NCBI RefSeq assembly: GCF_963675165.1
Contig: NC_087379.1
Location: 1,311,001-1,375,000, forward strand
DNA: 64,000 nt
Origin: Halichondria panicea
Taxonomy: Eukaryota > Porifera > Demospongiae > Suberitida > Halichondriidae
Direction: 5' to 3'
Below the pieces are notes generated by a model. It did not search any database. It was not told the origin of the DNA and saw nothing but the letters and a program-made list of their open reading frames with translations. Shown here in pieces: positions 26,962 to 38,900 of the stretch. Position numbers and translations under genes: made by a program. How positions within the stretch are numbered: the stretch's first letter is position 1; each line of letters begins with the position of its first letter.

Positions 26962-29900
26962 ATGAGTGCTGGAGCTAGTAGCAGCAGGGCTACAGAGGTG
27001 ATCTCAGAGGCGGTGGATGGTGAACTAACTCTGCTCCCAGCCATTTCCTCAGCAAGAAAGAGATATGTTACTGTACGTATGAGACAGCGAATTAACAACC
27101 GGCTAGGGAGCAAGTCTCAACCAGAGCTCAATCGAAGAAAGGAATTACGGGTCTCCTCCAAGCTATGCAGTACTGTAAGCATGATTTAATACTGCAAGTT
27201 ATGCAAGATACTCTTTTATAAGCATCATTCAATGACAATAGACATTGTAGGCATTGACTAACTCAATGTAGATATCTACTTGCAACTAACAGTCTACATA
27301 ATTATATATAGTGATACAAATTATTATTATTCTCTTACACACAGCTGCCTCGACCCACTACTATAGAGGCGTTTGAGTTGTACAATGCACGGAAGAGCTA
27401 CCCCTTCCTGGAATATAACGGTCTGCACGACCCTCACCTCAAATCCTACTTCTACCAGTCACAGATGAAGGAAAAACTTGTTAAGAACGGGTGAGAAACA
27501 ATTTGATTGCATTGCTTACTTGATTAGTGGTTAGACATCATTAAAAGTATGGTTCGTTGTCCCCCAAAAGTGATAGTCACGTACAGTGTGTTAACTTTAA
27601 GTTTTAGGTTTCGATTTCATTAGTATTTTCCTGTGCAGATTTGTCACTCGTGATATGTACGTGCTTTGTCGCTCTCTCAAAGACTTCACTGCTCTCCGTG
27701 AATTCCAACAGTCTGAGTTAATGAAAGAAGGGAGAGATGCACTCATTGCAAAAGACAAGAGAGTGAGTCAATTAATCTCATTTGTTTTCTGTAATTAACT
27801 GCTATAGTATAGCAATCTATGTACTGTGTTGGAATTATGACCTCATTCTGCTTATTCCCACAGAAGAGGACCATTGCCAGTGCACCCCTGCCGAGGATAC
27901 CAATTAACGCAGAGAGAGAGAAGAAAAGAAAACAGTTCTACAAGCAGCAGCAGGATAAACTATACGAACAAGAGACGCACTTGCTTAAGAAGGACAGACA
28001 GGCGTACTTTGCTAAAATAATGGAATTGGAGGAGCGTCGGAAGCAGAGAGAGAAGATTGATATGGAAAGAGACGCTGAGAAACAGCGGAGGGAACTGACA
28101 CAGCTGAGAGAAGAGTTTGAGGTGCATGATGAAGTATAAATAATACGTATGAATAGCGATAATTACTTAGCATGCATACTATACCTAACTCCTTTGGAGT
28201 TTGTGTGAATGAGTGCCTGCTATACGGTTCAGGATGATCGTCAGAGGAGGGGCTGGCTGGATCAGTTGGAGGAGAATGATAGGTTGCGACAGATATACCT
28301 CACACAGATGAGGGAAGAGGATAAGATGAGACGTCTCAATGAGGTTTGTACTGTGCCACAAGTTATAGTTGTGACACATGCACGAGTGAGCTGTGTAACA
28401 ACTGATTTGTTGCATTCCTTGTGCATTCCTTTCCGTGTACACATCACTCCTTTTATAGGACAACTATAGTTTCAACTACTTGTGGTGGCTGTGGAATGCA
28501 CCAGACGCATGAAAAACGTTTTCTGCCTACCACTGAATCTGTTTAACAGTGTTATACTATAAAAGGGACCGTTTCAGGTTACTGGGTGGAGGTTACTGGG
28601 TGGAGGGTGGGCTTTAGGTAACTTCAGCCATACTATGCCATAGTGGCACAGTTCAAGGCTTGACCTGTGCCATATGGCAGATATTGGCACAGTGTTTCCT
28701 TTGATCCGCCCACTCAAAATGCAACAATGAAAAGATGGTATGTTCCACGAACAATTTTTGATCGGACGTAATTTTGCACTTCCCCCACTATAATAAAAAC
28801 AGCCTCAAAAACTGACTCTTGCTTTGAACAACCACAACTTGGTCCAACTTTGATTATCTCAGCTTAAAATGTTTGATTGGATCTGATTTTGCAGTTTTAT
28901 AGCCTATAATTATAGTACATGATTGTATGCTTTTTAATCCAAAAGGCCTCGTAAATGACTTCAGCCGTAACTTATTCTAGGGAGTAGACAACAGACAGTA
29001 CTTTCAATGGGGGATCATGTAGGGGGCTTGAGCACCCCCCTGGCCTCCCAAGCCTCAAATTATACATTGGCAATACTAATTGCTGTTGCAAGTCTGAGAT
29101 AACTTCAATAATTCATTAAATCAGAACTCTGATACATACAAAATACACAGGCTATTTATACAAAAACAATACTAGAAAGAACCTTCTAGAACAATAGTAC
29201 AGAAATGACTAAATAAGAACATGAAACCACTAGAACTAACACAACACAGTATTTACGGAATCACAGGTTTACAGTACAGTATTTACGGAATCACAAGTCT
29301 TTATCTTAATGTTAGTTCCATGTCGTAAGGATACCACATTTCCTCCCCTGTTAAATGTTAGTGTACCCACCATATCGATCAGGCCTGTTGCGATTTCTTT
29401 GCGGATATTGTCGAGCTGTTAATGCACCAGTCGAGGGTGACTCATCAGGTGGGGTTGGAGACGAATCAGTTGACTGATCAGGGGAAACTTCAAAATCTTG
29501 CAAATCCTTGTGAGCTGCCGTATCGTCGAAATCGTTTGGATTTGTTATATCGTCTTGTGACGACTCGGTGGTGGAAAGAGAATGAGTTCTATCACGTATG
29601 TGGTCGATATGTCGACGTAGTATCCTGCCATCACCAATTTCCACTTTGTAAGATACTGGTCCTGTCTGTTGTACAATGCTTCCTGGAAGCCATGTACCGT
29701 TTGTTCGGAAATCTTTGAGCATTACTTGTTGACCAACAGAGAACGTCCTTGGTTTAGCATGTTTGTCATGTTGCTGTTTCTGTTTCATCTGCTTGTCAGA
29801 TACGTTTCCCTCTGTGTTTGGTTTGAGGAGATCGAATCGTGTACGTACTTTTCTTTGAAGGAACAGTTCACTCGGTGAGACGTTAATGGTAGCATGTGGA

Positions 29901-32900
29901 GTTGAGCGGTATGACAGTAAAAACTGAGCCAATCTTGTTTTCAAACTCAGTCCTTCTCTCTCTCCAGCTTTCATGGCTCTTTTGAACGTTTGTACAAATC
30001 GTTCAGCTTGGCCGTTCGTGGAGGGATGGTATGGAGCACTTCGTATGTGTCTTATGCCATTGGCTTAAACAAAATCGCTAAATTCTTGGGATGTGAATTG
30101 TGCACCATTGTCGGAAACAATCTGTTCTGGTAGTCCATACCGAGCAAATAGTGCTTGCAGTGCCTCGATCGTGTTTTGAGACGTAGTGGAAGACATCTGA
30201 ATCACTTCTGGCCACTTGGAATGGGCGTCTACAACCACTAGAAACATTTTGTTCAAGAATGGACCAGCGTAGTCAATATGGATCCTTTTCCATGGGCTGT
30301 TTGGCCAAACCCAAGGATGGAGTGGTGCTACTGCAGGTTTAGAGGCTTGTTCCTGGCACGATAGGCACGCTTTTGCTTGGTTTTCGATGTCTTTATCGAG
30401 TCCACTCCACCACACGTAACTGCGGGCAATAGCCTTCATTCGGGACATTCCAGGGTGGTTCTCATGGAGAGCACGAAGGGTCTTTGCATGCAGGTTCTGT
30501 GGAATGATTGTGCGAATTCCCCACATCAAGCAACCACTTTCGATGCCAATTTCAAGACGGCGGTTGAAATATGGTTGTAGATCCGGTGTCACTTTCTGTG
30601 GCCATCCTGATTTGACATACTTTAACACCTTGCTTAAGGTTGGGTCACGTCGGGTAGCCGTCTGCACCTGCTGAGATGTTACAGGAAGAGCTTCGATTTG
30701 AGCCACATTGAAAGTGTGAATAGCATTAATGTCAGCCGTTTCGTACGAATCTTGTACTGGCAAGGGGAGACGTGATAATGCATCAGCATTGCTGTGTGCT
30801 TGAGTGGGCTTGAATTGGATATTGTAATCATAACCTGAGAGAAAAATTGCCCAACGTTGGAGACGAGCAGCTGCTAGGGACGGTATTCCTTTCTTTGGGC
30901 CAAATATAGCTGTCAGAGGTTTGTGATCAGTGATTAACGTGAATTTCCTGCCATACAAATACTGGTGAAACTTCTTGGTACCAAATACCAATGCCAGTGC
31001 TTCTTTATCGAGTTGAGCATAGTTTTGTTCGCTTGTCGTTAGCGTGCGTGAAGCAAAACAGATTGGTCTCTCAGCCCCGTCTGGTAGTACATGAGAAATA
31101 ACGGCTCCAATGCCGTAGGCTGACGCGTCCGCAGCCATGTTGATTGGTAGGTCCGGGTCATAGTGGGTGAGCACATCAGATGATGTAAGTTGTTTCTTTG
31201 CTTCTGTAAAAGCTTCCTGACATTCCTGTGTCCATTCCCACTTATGACTCGCTTGCAGAAGTTGGTTGATTGGGTAAAGGATGCTAGAGAGATTCTTGAT
31301 GAACTTTCCGTAGTAGTTCAGCAACCCGAGGAAGGAGCGAAGTTCTTGAACATTCTTTGGTTCTGGAGCCTGTGCAATAGCATCAAATTTACTTGGAAGA
31401 GCTTGGATTCCCTCTTTGCTGATCTGATGACCAAGATATTCTACCGACTTGGCCAAAAAGATACATTTTTCCTTCTTCAATCGCAACCCGTGTTCCGTAA
31501 AAAGTTTGAGGACTTGCTCCAGATTGTGTAGGTGGTCTTCTTCATCCACTCCTGTTATCAACAGATCGTCTAAGTAGCAGATAACGTGAGGCACTCCACG
31601 TAGGATGGTGTCCATCAGTCTTTGGAATATTGCTGGGGCTGACGCCACGCCAAAAGGAAGTCGGCTGAACTGGTATAACCCTTGATGGGTGTTGATAGTC
31701 ACGTATTTGGTAGAGTCCTTATCGAGTTCGACCTGTAGATACGCTTGTGACAAATCAAGCTTAGTGAAAAGGGAGCCATTTGCTAGTGTTGCGAATAGGT
31801 CTTCGGGTTTAGGCAAGGGGTACTGATCAACTTCAAGGTCTTGGTTGATAGTCACTTTATAGTCGCCGCAGAGTCGAAAACGTCCGTCTTTCTTGGGAAC
31901 TGCGACCAACGGTGCTGCCCAGTCACTGCTAGGTATTTTCTGGATGATACCTTGTTGCTCCATGCGGTCCAATTCATCTCCAATAGCCTCTTTGGTTGCA
32001 TAAGGAACAGGACGTGGTTTGAAAAACCGAGGAGTAGCATCTGGCCGTACTCTGAGAGTGGCTTTGTGTGAGGTCACAGTACCTAACTCGTCCTTGAACA
32101 ATGAATCGTATTCGTGTAACAAATTCTTTAGTGTACCTGCAGGGGGAGATTTGACAGTTGCAATACATTTCCAGTCCAACTGGAGGTACTTCAGCCAATT
32201 GCGTCCAAAAAGACTTGGTCCACTTCCAGCAACCACCACCAGCACCAGCCGAGCCACCTGTTCTCCATAATTAACACACACATTAATCTGACCCGTTACC
32301 ATCATAGCCTCATCTGTATATGTCTTTAGCAAAATATTTGACTTACGCAGCTTGAATTTAGAGAACTTGGCCTTTCTGGTGGCCTCAGAGATAATAGATA
32401 TTGCAGCTCCGGTATCGATTTCCATCTTGAGTGGAGTATCCTCGATCTTGACTGTAACTGTGATCGGCTGTGTAGAAGGCTCGGTCAATCGGTATAGGTG
32501 GTAAGTGTCAGCTTCTGAGTCGGTCGAGCTGTTCCCATCTGGTTCCACTAGGTGAGTTTTGAATCGTCTCTTCTCTGTCTTCTTGAACTGAGAGGGTGGG
32601 TTGGAGCGGCAGGCTGGTGCTATGTGTCCCTGCTTTCCACATGAATGACACTCTGCATCCTTGAAACGGCAATCAGCTGCAGAGTGATTCGACTTTCCAC
32701 AGCGGTAACAAGGTTGGTTTGGCTGCGGTCTCCTTTTGCTTTGTATGCTCTTGATGGAGGGGTTGCTGGCCTTGAGTGCTCTGGTGTTGCTTTCTGCTGC
32801 TTCCATTCCCTGTGCGATTTCCATTGCTCTCTTCAAAGTAAGTTCTGTTTCGGCTAATAGTCTTCTTTGCATTGCTTCGCTTCGGAGTCCTGCAACGAAA

Positions 32901-35900
32901 CGGTCACGTAGGGCTTCCGTGAGATACGCCCCAAAATTGCAGTGTGTTGCCAGCTTGCGTAGAGCTGCATCGTATTCTGCTAAAGATTCGTCAGGGACTT
33001 GATCCCTTTTTTGAAAATGAAAACGTTCTGCGATCACCGCTCGTGTCGGTTCGTAGTGCTTCCGTAGTGCAGCAAATATTTCTCCCTTTGTCTTCGATTT
33101 GGGAGCCTCAGGTGCAAGCAAGTCACATAGAAGACTGTAGGTCGTTGCACCAATGGAGCTGAGGAGAATAGGTACTTGCTTATCATCAGGGACTGTATTC
33201 GCCGTGAAGTAGAGGTCTACCTGATCCAGGTAGGTCTTGATAGACTCTTGGTCTGGTCTGTAATTGTTGAGAGTTCCATAGTGTGTGGCTGCCATTGCTG
33301 TAGGCTACTTAATCCACAATCCTCGTCGCCAGTGAGATAACTTCAATAATTCATTAAATCAGAACTCTGATACATACAAAATACACAGGCTATTTATACA
33401 AAAACAATACTAGAAAGAACCTTCTAGAACAATAGTACAGAAATGACTAAATAAGAACATGAAACCACTAGAACTAACACAACACAGTATTTACGGAATC
33501 ACAGGTTTACAGTACAGTATTTACGGAATCACAAGTCTTTATCTTAATGTTAGTTCCATGTCGTAAGGATACCACAAAGTCTATGCCCAATTGAGCATGA
33601 GCAATCAGGATTGAAAAATAATATGGCAATTCATTTGTTTCTCCGTTGTTTAATTAATGCAGGGGCATACATTCTATTTCACATGCCCCTGCTTCAATTT
33701 TTTTACCTGACTTTAGGCAAGTACATTTTATATGGCTATAATTATATAGACATGTAGGGGTCTCTGAGGTTGGCAAGGTGTGTTAACTCTCCAATGCAGG
33801 GGCGTAGCCAGGGGGGTCCCCAACCAGCCTGAGTCAAGTATACAAATCACAGAGAAATGTATCTGATTATCCAGCTGAGCACCCCTTCTCTTCCAAATCT
33901 TGCTGCAGTTAGGCTGTTATAGCTAGCTAGTATAGCAAGGAAAACGATTCAGTCTCTAAACTGTGAGCTATTCTGGCTTAAATCTATGAACTAGTTCTCT
34001 TTCGTGATCATGGGGCCAGCCACAGCTTCTCTATGCAAATAAAGGTTCAGTCACGCCCTACTTGGCACATAAGGTCATTAATAATAGGTGTGGCTTCCAG
34101 TCAATTAAATTTCGGCGCTGCGTGGCTAAAAATCGGGCACTTCGCGCCCTCTTTCATCTATGATAGCACCCCTTTTTCTCCAAAATCCTGGCTACACCCC
34201 TGCAATGCAGGAATAATATTACCGTACCCTCGCGAAAATACGCCCACCCTTTTCTGCAAGAAGTCTAGGCTTATTAGGGGACTGGGCGTTTAATCGCGAA
34301 CGGCGAGTTTTCATTCGAATATACGCCCACCCGTGGCCTCAAATCGAGGTTTACACTTTTCTCTATGCCAATTCTTATTGTATTTTCATTTTAATACATA
34401 GTATGAACATTTTATTGACAACAACAATGTTATAAACTAATGCATGAGTATGATTAAAGCATGACAAGAGAATGAACATGAAGAAGTGGACTCTGAGTCT
34501 GACTCTATTCGTTGCTTGTTGATGTTAGATGTAGCAGAAACTTTTCGAAGGATGGTAGGTCATACTCCTACAGAGCAGCTATATCAGGTACTTTGTTTCA
34601 GAAAACCAAGGCAAGGTAACCTGCAAAATTAGCCTGTGTGATAACTTTCTTAGACTTTGTGTTTCCTTTCTCAGCATATAGGACTAGCTACTTGTTCCCT
34701 AGACTGGAAATCACGCCCCTTTCTTTAGGGAAAGAGACTGGCCAGGTGACTATCAACGACTCGTCCCAACGGAATGCTTGGAATGTAGTGTGTGCATGAA
34801 TGCGTGGGAGATATCTAAACCACAATATTGCATAAATTTTATTATTATGTGAGTATTAATATTTTTAGCTGTACAGTTGCAGTATAAATGTTATGTCTAC
34901 TTAGCTAGCTGTTTGGATATAAGTTGTCTATCAGTACTTCTCCAATGAAGCAATTCTAAAGTTGCTATAACCTGGCTGGCTACAAGGCCACTGCAAAAAT
35001 AACAGACAGAAGTCAGTAGCAGAGATCAGATATATTTGTCTCTCTGCCAACTGGTTTATGGAAAGTCCCTTTGCTTTGCCCTATTGCCAGCAACATTTGA
35101 GTTTCTATTACAGCGGTATCATTGCCACAGACAGGACAAGAACTAGGTACATCCAGGTGACAGCTAGCTCCAGACTTGGACATAGTTTTGCAGCAGTTGA
35201 CTTGTGATTGAAATTAAGTTTGGTAGGTGGCTGAGCTAGCTAGCTTGCTAGAGTACAAGTAGATCTAGCTCGATCTAGCCAAAGTATACAAAACCGCAAC
35301 ACTGGTGACCACACCCTTTTCCCTGAACCACTTCCGCAAAATTCAGTACGCAATGAAGACGAGTCGTTGATAGTCACCTGGCCAGTCTCTTTCCCTAAAG
35401 AAAGGGGCGTGGTTTCCAGTCTACTTGTTCCCTGCATATACATCTTCAGGGGCAAACAGATCCATACAGAGAAAGTTATAATGTCTGATCTTGGTCCAGC
35501 AAGGAGTATAGTCTTACTAGCTACTATACCTAAAACTTCCTTTCTTCACTAAAATTATAGTAAACATGTGGCATTCAGCTACTGCGCATGCTCAACTTCT
35601 TATTCTGGGTGGGCTTATAATCGAGTGAAAATACCCTTGTGCAAGAACTTTGAAGCAAAAGAGGGGATGGGCGTTTATTCAAGATGGGCTTATTTTCGCG
35701 AGGGTACGGTACTACATGTATTTTGGAAGGGCTTCAGCCCCCATAGCTCCCTATTGTCTACCGCCTTGTGGCCAGTGTATTGTGCAATCATAGATACTAT
35801 AAATTACATGGATATGAAAAACGACGGTAGTTTCCGGTGTTTTGGCTGTCCCACTCATTGCATCGGATGTAGCGGAAGTTTACAGTATAGTATACGATTA

Positions 35901-38900
35901 TTTCAAATAAAAATGGCTACTCAAAAAGAGTCACTAGTTGTTCCAGCACTGAGAGCGTTATTTGAGAGAGTTTTGACGAATTTATGAATGAGAATAATGA
36001 TGATGGAGGCTCTAAGATAGCCTTGAGTCATGACAAGGATGCATTTTACATGTATATTATAGATCTCAGCAGTGGCGTAGGCAGAGGGGGGCTGACGGGC
36101 CGTCAGCCCCCCCCCCTTTTGTGTTTCATCAACTCCAACTCAGCTTGATCTATCAATCTATTCTGCACTGTACTGCAAGCGTAGTTACTAGAATGATGTC
36201 ATTCAATGGAAATGTGGGCAGGGCCATCTACATGCGCATGCTTACTGCTGATGAAAAGTGATGACCTTTTTTTAGGTAAAATTTCAAGCTATTCAGCGCC
36301 TTCTGGCCCTGCTCAATGGATTTGAGCCCTGCCCTTCCCAAAATCCTGGCTACGCCACTGCTCAGAATTTAATACAGATTCTACTACAATTATTATACAT
36401 GAATGAATGACGAGTATGCTTGGCTGTCTGCTTGGCTGTCGTAATTGTTGACATGGAGTAGAGGCTTTGAACTCAAACGACATGGACAGTGGACATCACT
36501 TTCTCATGTCGTTCTTTTGCCGGTCAATGAATGTTTTTCCTTCTTTCTTAATCTCGCCAACTTCTTTTTTCTTGTGAGGTGAGAGTCTGGCTGTAAAAGA
36601 AAACATAAACGAAGTCAACAGCATGACATTGTAACATTACGAAAGAATAATCTCTAGCTATACATGTACTTCAGTTCATAATAATGAAGAGCTACCTGAT
36701 AAAAACAATTGTAGGCATTGGAAGTTGATGGTCATATAAATTAAGTGACACAAAGAGACCTACTTGACAGCATCTATTGTGACAATTTATCGAAAGTTAC
36801 GGCAGATACAAAACCAAACCATATTATGGAAGGCACAACAATATAATATATTAGCTAACTGCTTGATGTAAAACAAACACAGCAATCCTCTTATAAGCCA
36901 AGATTTCGAGCCACAAAGGTTAAAACACACATTTACAGTAAAACATCCTGATTAATCAGCTGTAAAAGCACTAAGCGAGCTAATCACGAACAAAACTTAC
37001 TTCAGATAGTTAGTTGCAGAGTCAGTCGTGTTTTAGTTGAATTTTCAGCTCTTTTCAGATCATACAGCTATAGCTCTTTTTTCAACTCTGTCTATAACTC
37101 ATTGATCGTGGCAGTGAGTGTCCCAGAAAATGTCCGGATATACTAACCGTAAACTACGGTCGTTTCATATCCATGTAGTGTCTATGGTGCAATCATACTA
37201 ATAGGTTCACAGTATACCGGTACTTGCGAAACACCATGTAGATTAGTAGCAGTGGTTTGCTTATCCTAATTAATTATAATTATTATAATCACTAATAATC
37301 AACAATAAAATTAATTATGGCTTTCTGTATAGTTGGAGAAGTGTTGGCAGAGGTACGATGAGCATTCCCGGCAGGTGAAGGAAGAGGAAGAAGCACAGAG
37401 AGCCTGGGATATGCAAGAAAGAGAGAAGCGGATAAGAAAGAGAGAGAAATTCCTCCAAGTTCTCAAAAAGAGGGATGAAGGTGAATTCCTTTCAGTCTAA
37501 AACTTGTCTGTAAATCTAGTGCCTTTTGCTGGCTAGTATTCTCTGTTGTATACAACACTAGCTGTTACTGTAATTGCCAGTGGCTTGATTGCCTCAGTGT
37601 TCCTATACCTATGTTTACTATTATAATGACTTTAATCCTCCCCTTATTTTTATGCCTCGAGGCGTAGCCGCACGAGGGATACGGTAAAGCTGACTGTGCA
37701 TGTGCATGTGTCTGTCTGTGTGCCTGTTCCAGCTGTAACTGCTCAACGGTTGCAATGCGACGAAAACTAACAGCTTCTATAGGCTTCTAGCCACGTTCTC
37801 TTGGATTTTGATTTGCAAACTAAAGCTTCTTTCTCGAGTTATGGCTAGTTTGACTCACATTAAAGGCTGTTGCAGTCTCTTCAGAATTTTTCATAGCATC
37901 ATCTGTTTGCACAAACTTTCTATTCAACATAATTATGAGCTATATAGCCTTGCACTAGAGCACTAGCTTTTTGTTAGCTATACAAGAGTAAAAAAATATC
38001 TGTTAAAACAGCTAGCATGCATATGTAATAGTAGCCATTAAATTTTGTGAAACTGATCTCTTTGGACACACCCTTTAATTATTCCTGTGGATGTAATGCG
38101 CACGCGCGCTCATTCCCCATGTGTGAGAAAATAATATCCAAGATCCAGATTCTCCTGGCAGAGTCATCTTTTCTTGAGGGCCTGGTAAGCCACCATAATA
38201 ACAATAATAGATAACAATTATGCATGTACACAAGTCTTTTCTTCTCAATAGATATTATATATACACTGAACTAATCTTGGAAGAATCAATTTTCTTCTTT
38301 CTTGAGGTCCTGAACAACAATAGATGCACGTAAATAAGTCTTTTCTTCTCAGTGAGTTTATATATAGATAAGCTAACTTTAATGTAAAATTCATTATAGA
38401 AACTACTATAACACTAGAGCGAAAGCATAACATGGCGAGAGGCATTAGCAAGCGTGCGCTTGCAACACTCGTTCACAAAGTGTCTGATACCTGAAAGACC
38501 CCATAATTATGAAGTTACATGCATGTATAATTATTATTTGCCACTTTATATAGTGCAATTTGTTTCTCTATACTTCAGAGCTCCAAGAAAAACTGCATGA
38601 GGAGAACCACCAACAAGCAGAGCAACTCAAAGAACAGGCCGACTATCTAGAAAAGAGAAAGCAAATGGTGGTAGAGAATGAAGTGTTCAAGTGGAAGGAG
38701 GGCTTTCAGAGGAAGCAGGAGAACTGGAGTAACGTTGTCAGCCAACATAGAGAGGCTATGTGAGGCTAAGTAGATGTTAAAGTGTTTATACATGTAGCTG
38801 TACAACACACCCATGCATGCAGAGGAGACTGGAACCACTTGACGTTTAGCAGTCACTAATTGTATTTCTCCAAACTTTTCTACTTCGAGCCTATAATACA

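Larger units (their letters stand above)
29095..33576 (-). mobile_element. Complete Ty3/gypsy LTR retrotransposon, Mag-like
   Basis: A 4482-bp element on minus, inside intron 5 of the coiled-coil gene and opposite to it. LTRs of 244 bp (29095-29338 and 33333-33576) are identical by eye and run TG...CA on the element's own strand. A 5-bp target duplication AAGTC flanks it (29090-29094 and 33577-33581). One base inside the 5' LTR is a primer-binding site, TGGCGACGAGGAT (33319-33331), which matches the 3' end plus CCA of a tRNA-Ser(GCU). Next to the 3' LTR is a polypurine tract, AGGGGAGGAAA (29339-29349). A tRNA-Ser primer is typical of the Mag lineage. Identical LTRs mean a recent insertion. 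Confidence 0.95.

Noticed and set aside
29422-32857. Plus-strand frames inside the retrotransposon
   Set aside because: Antisense shadows of gag-pol.
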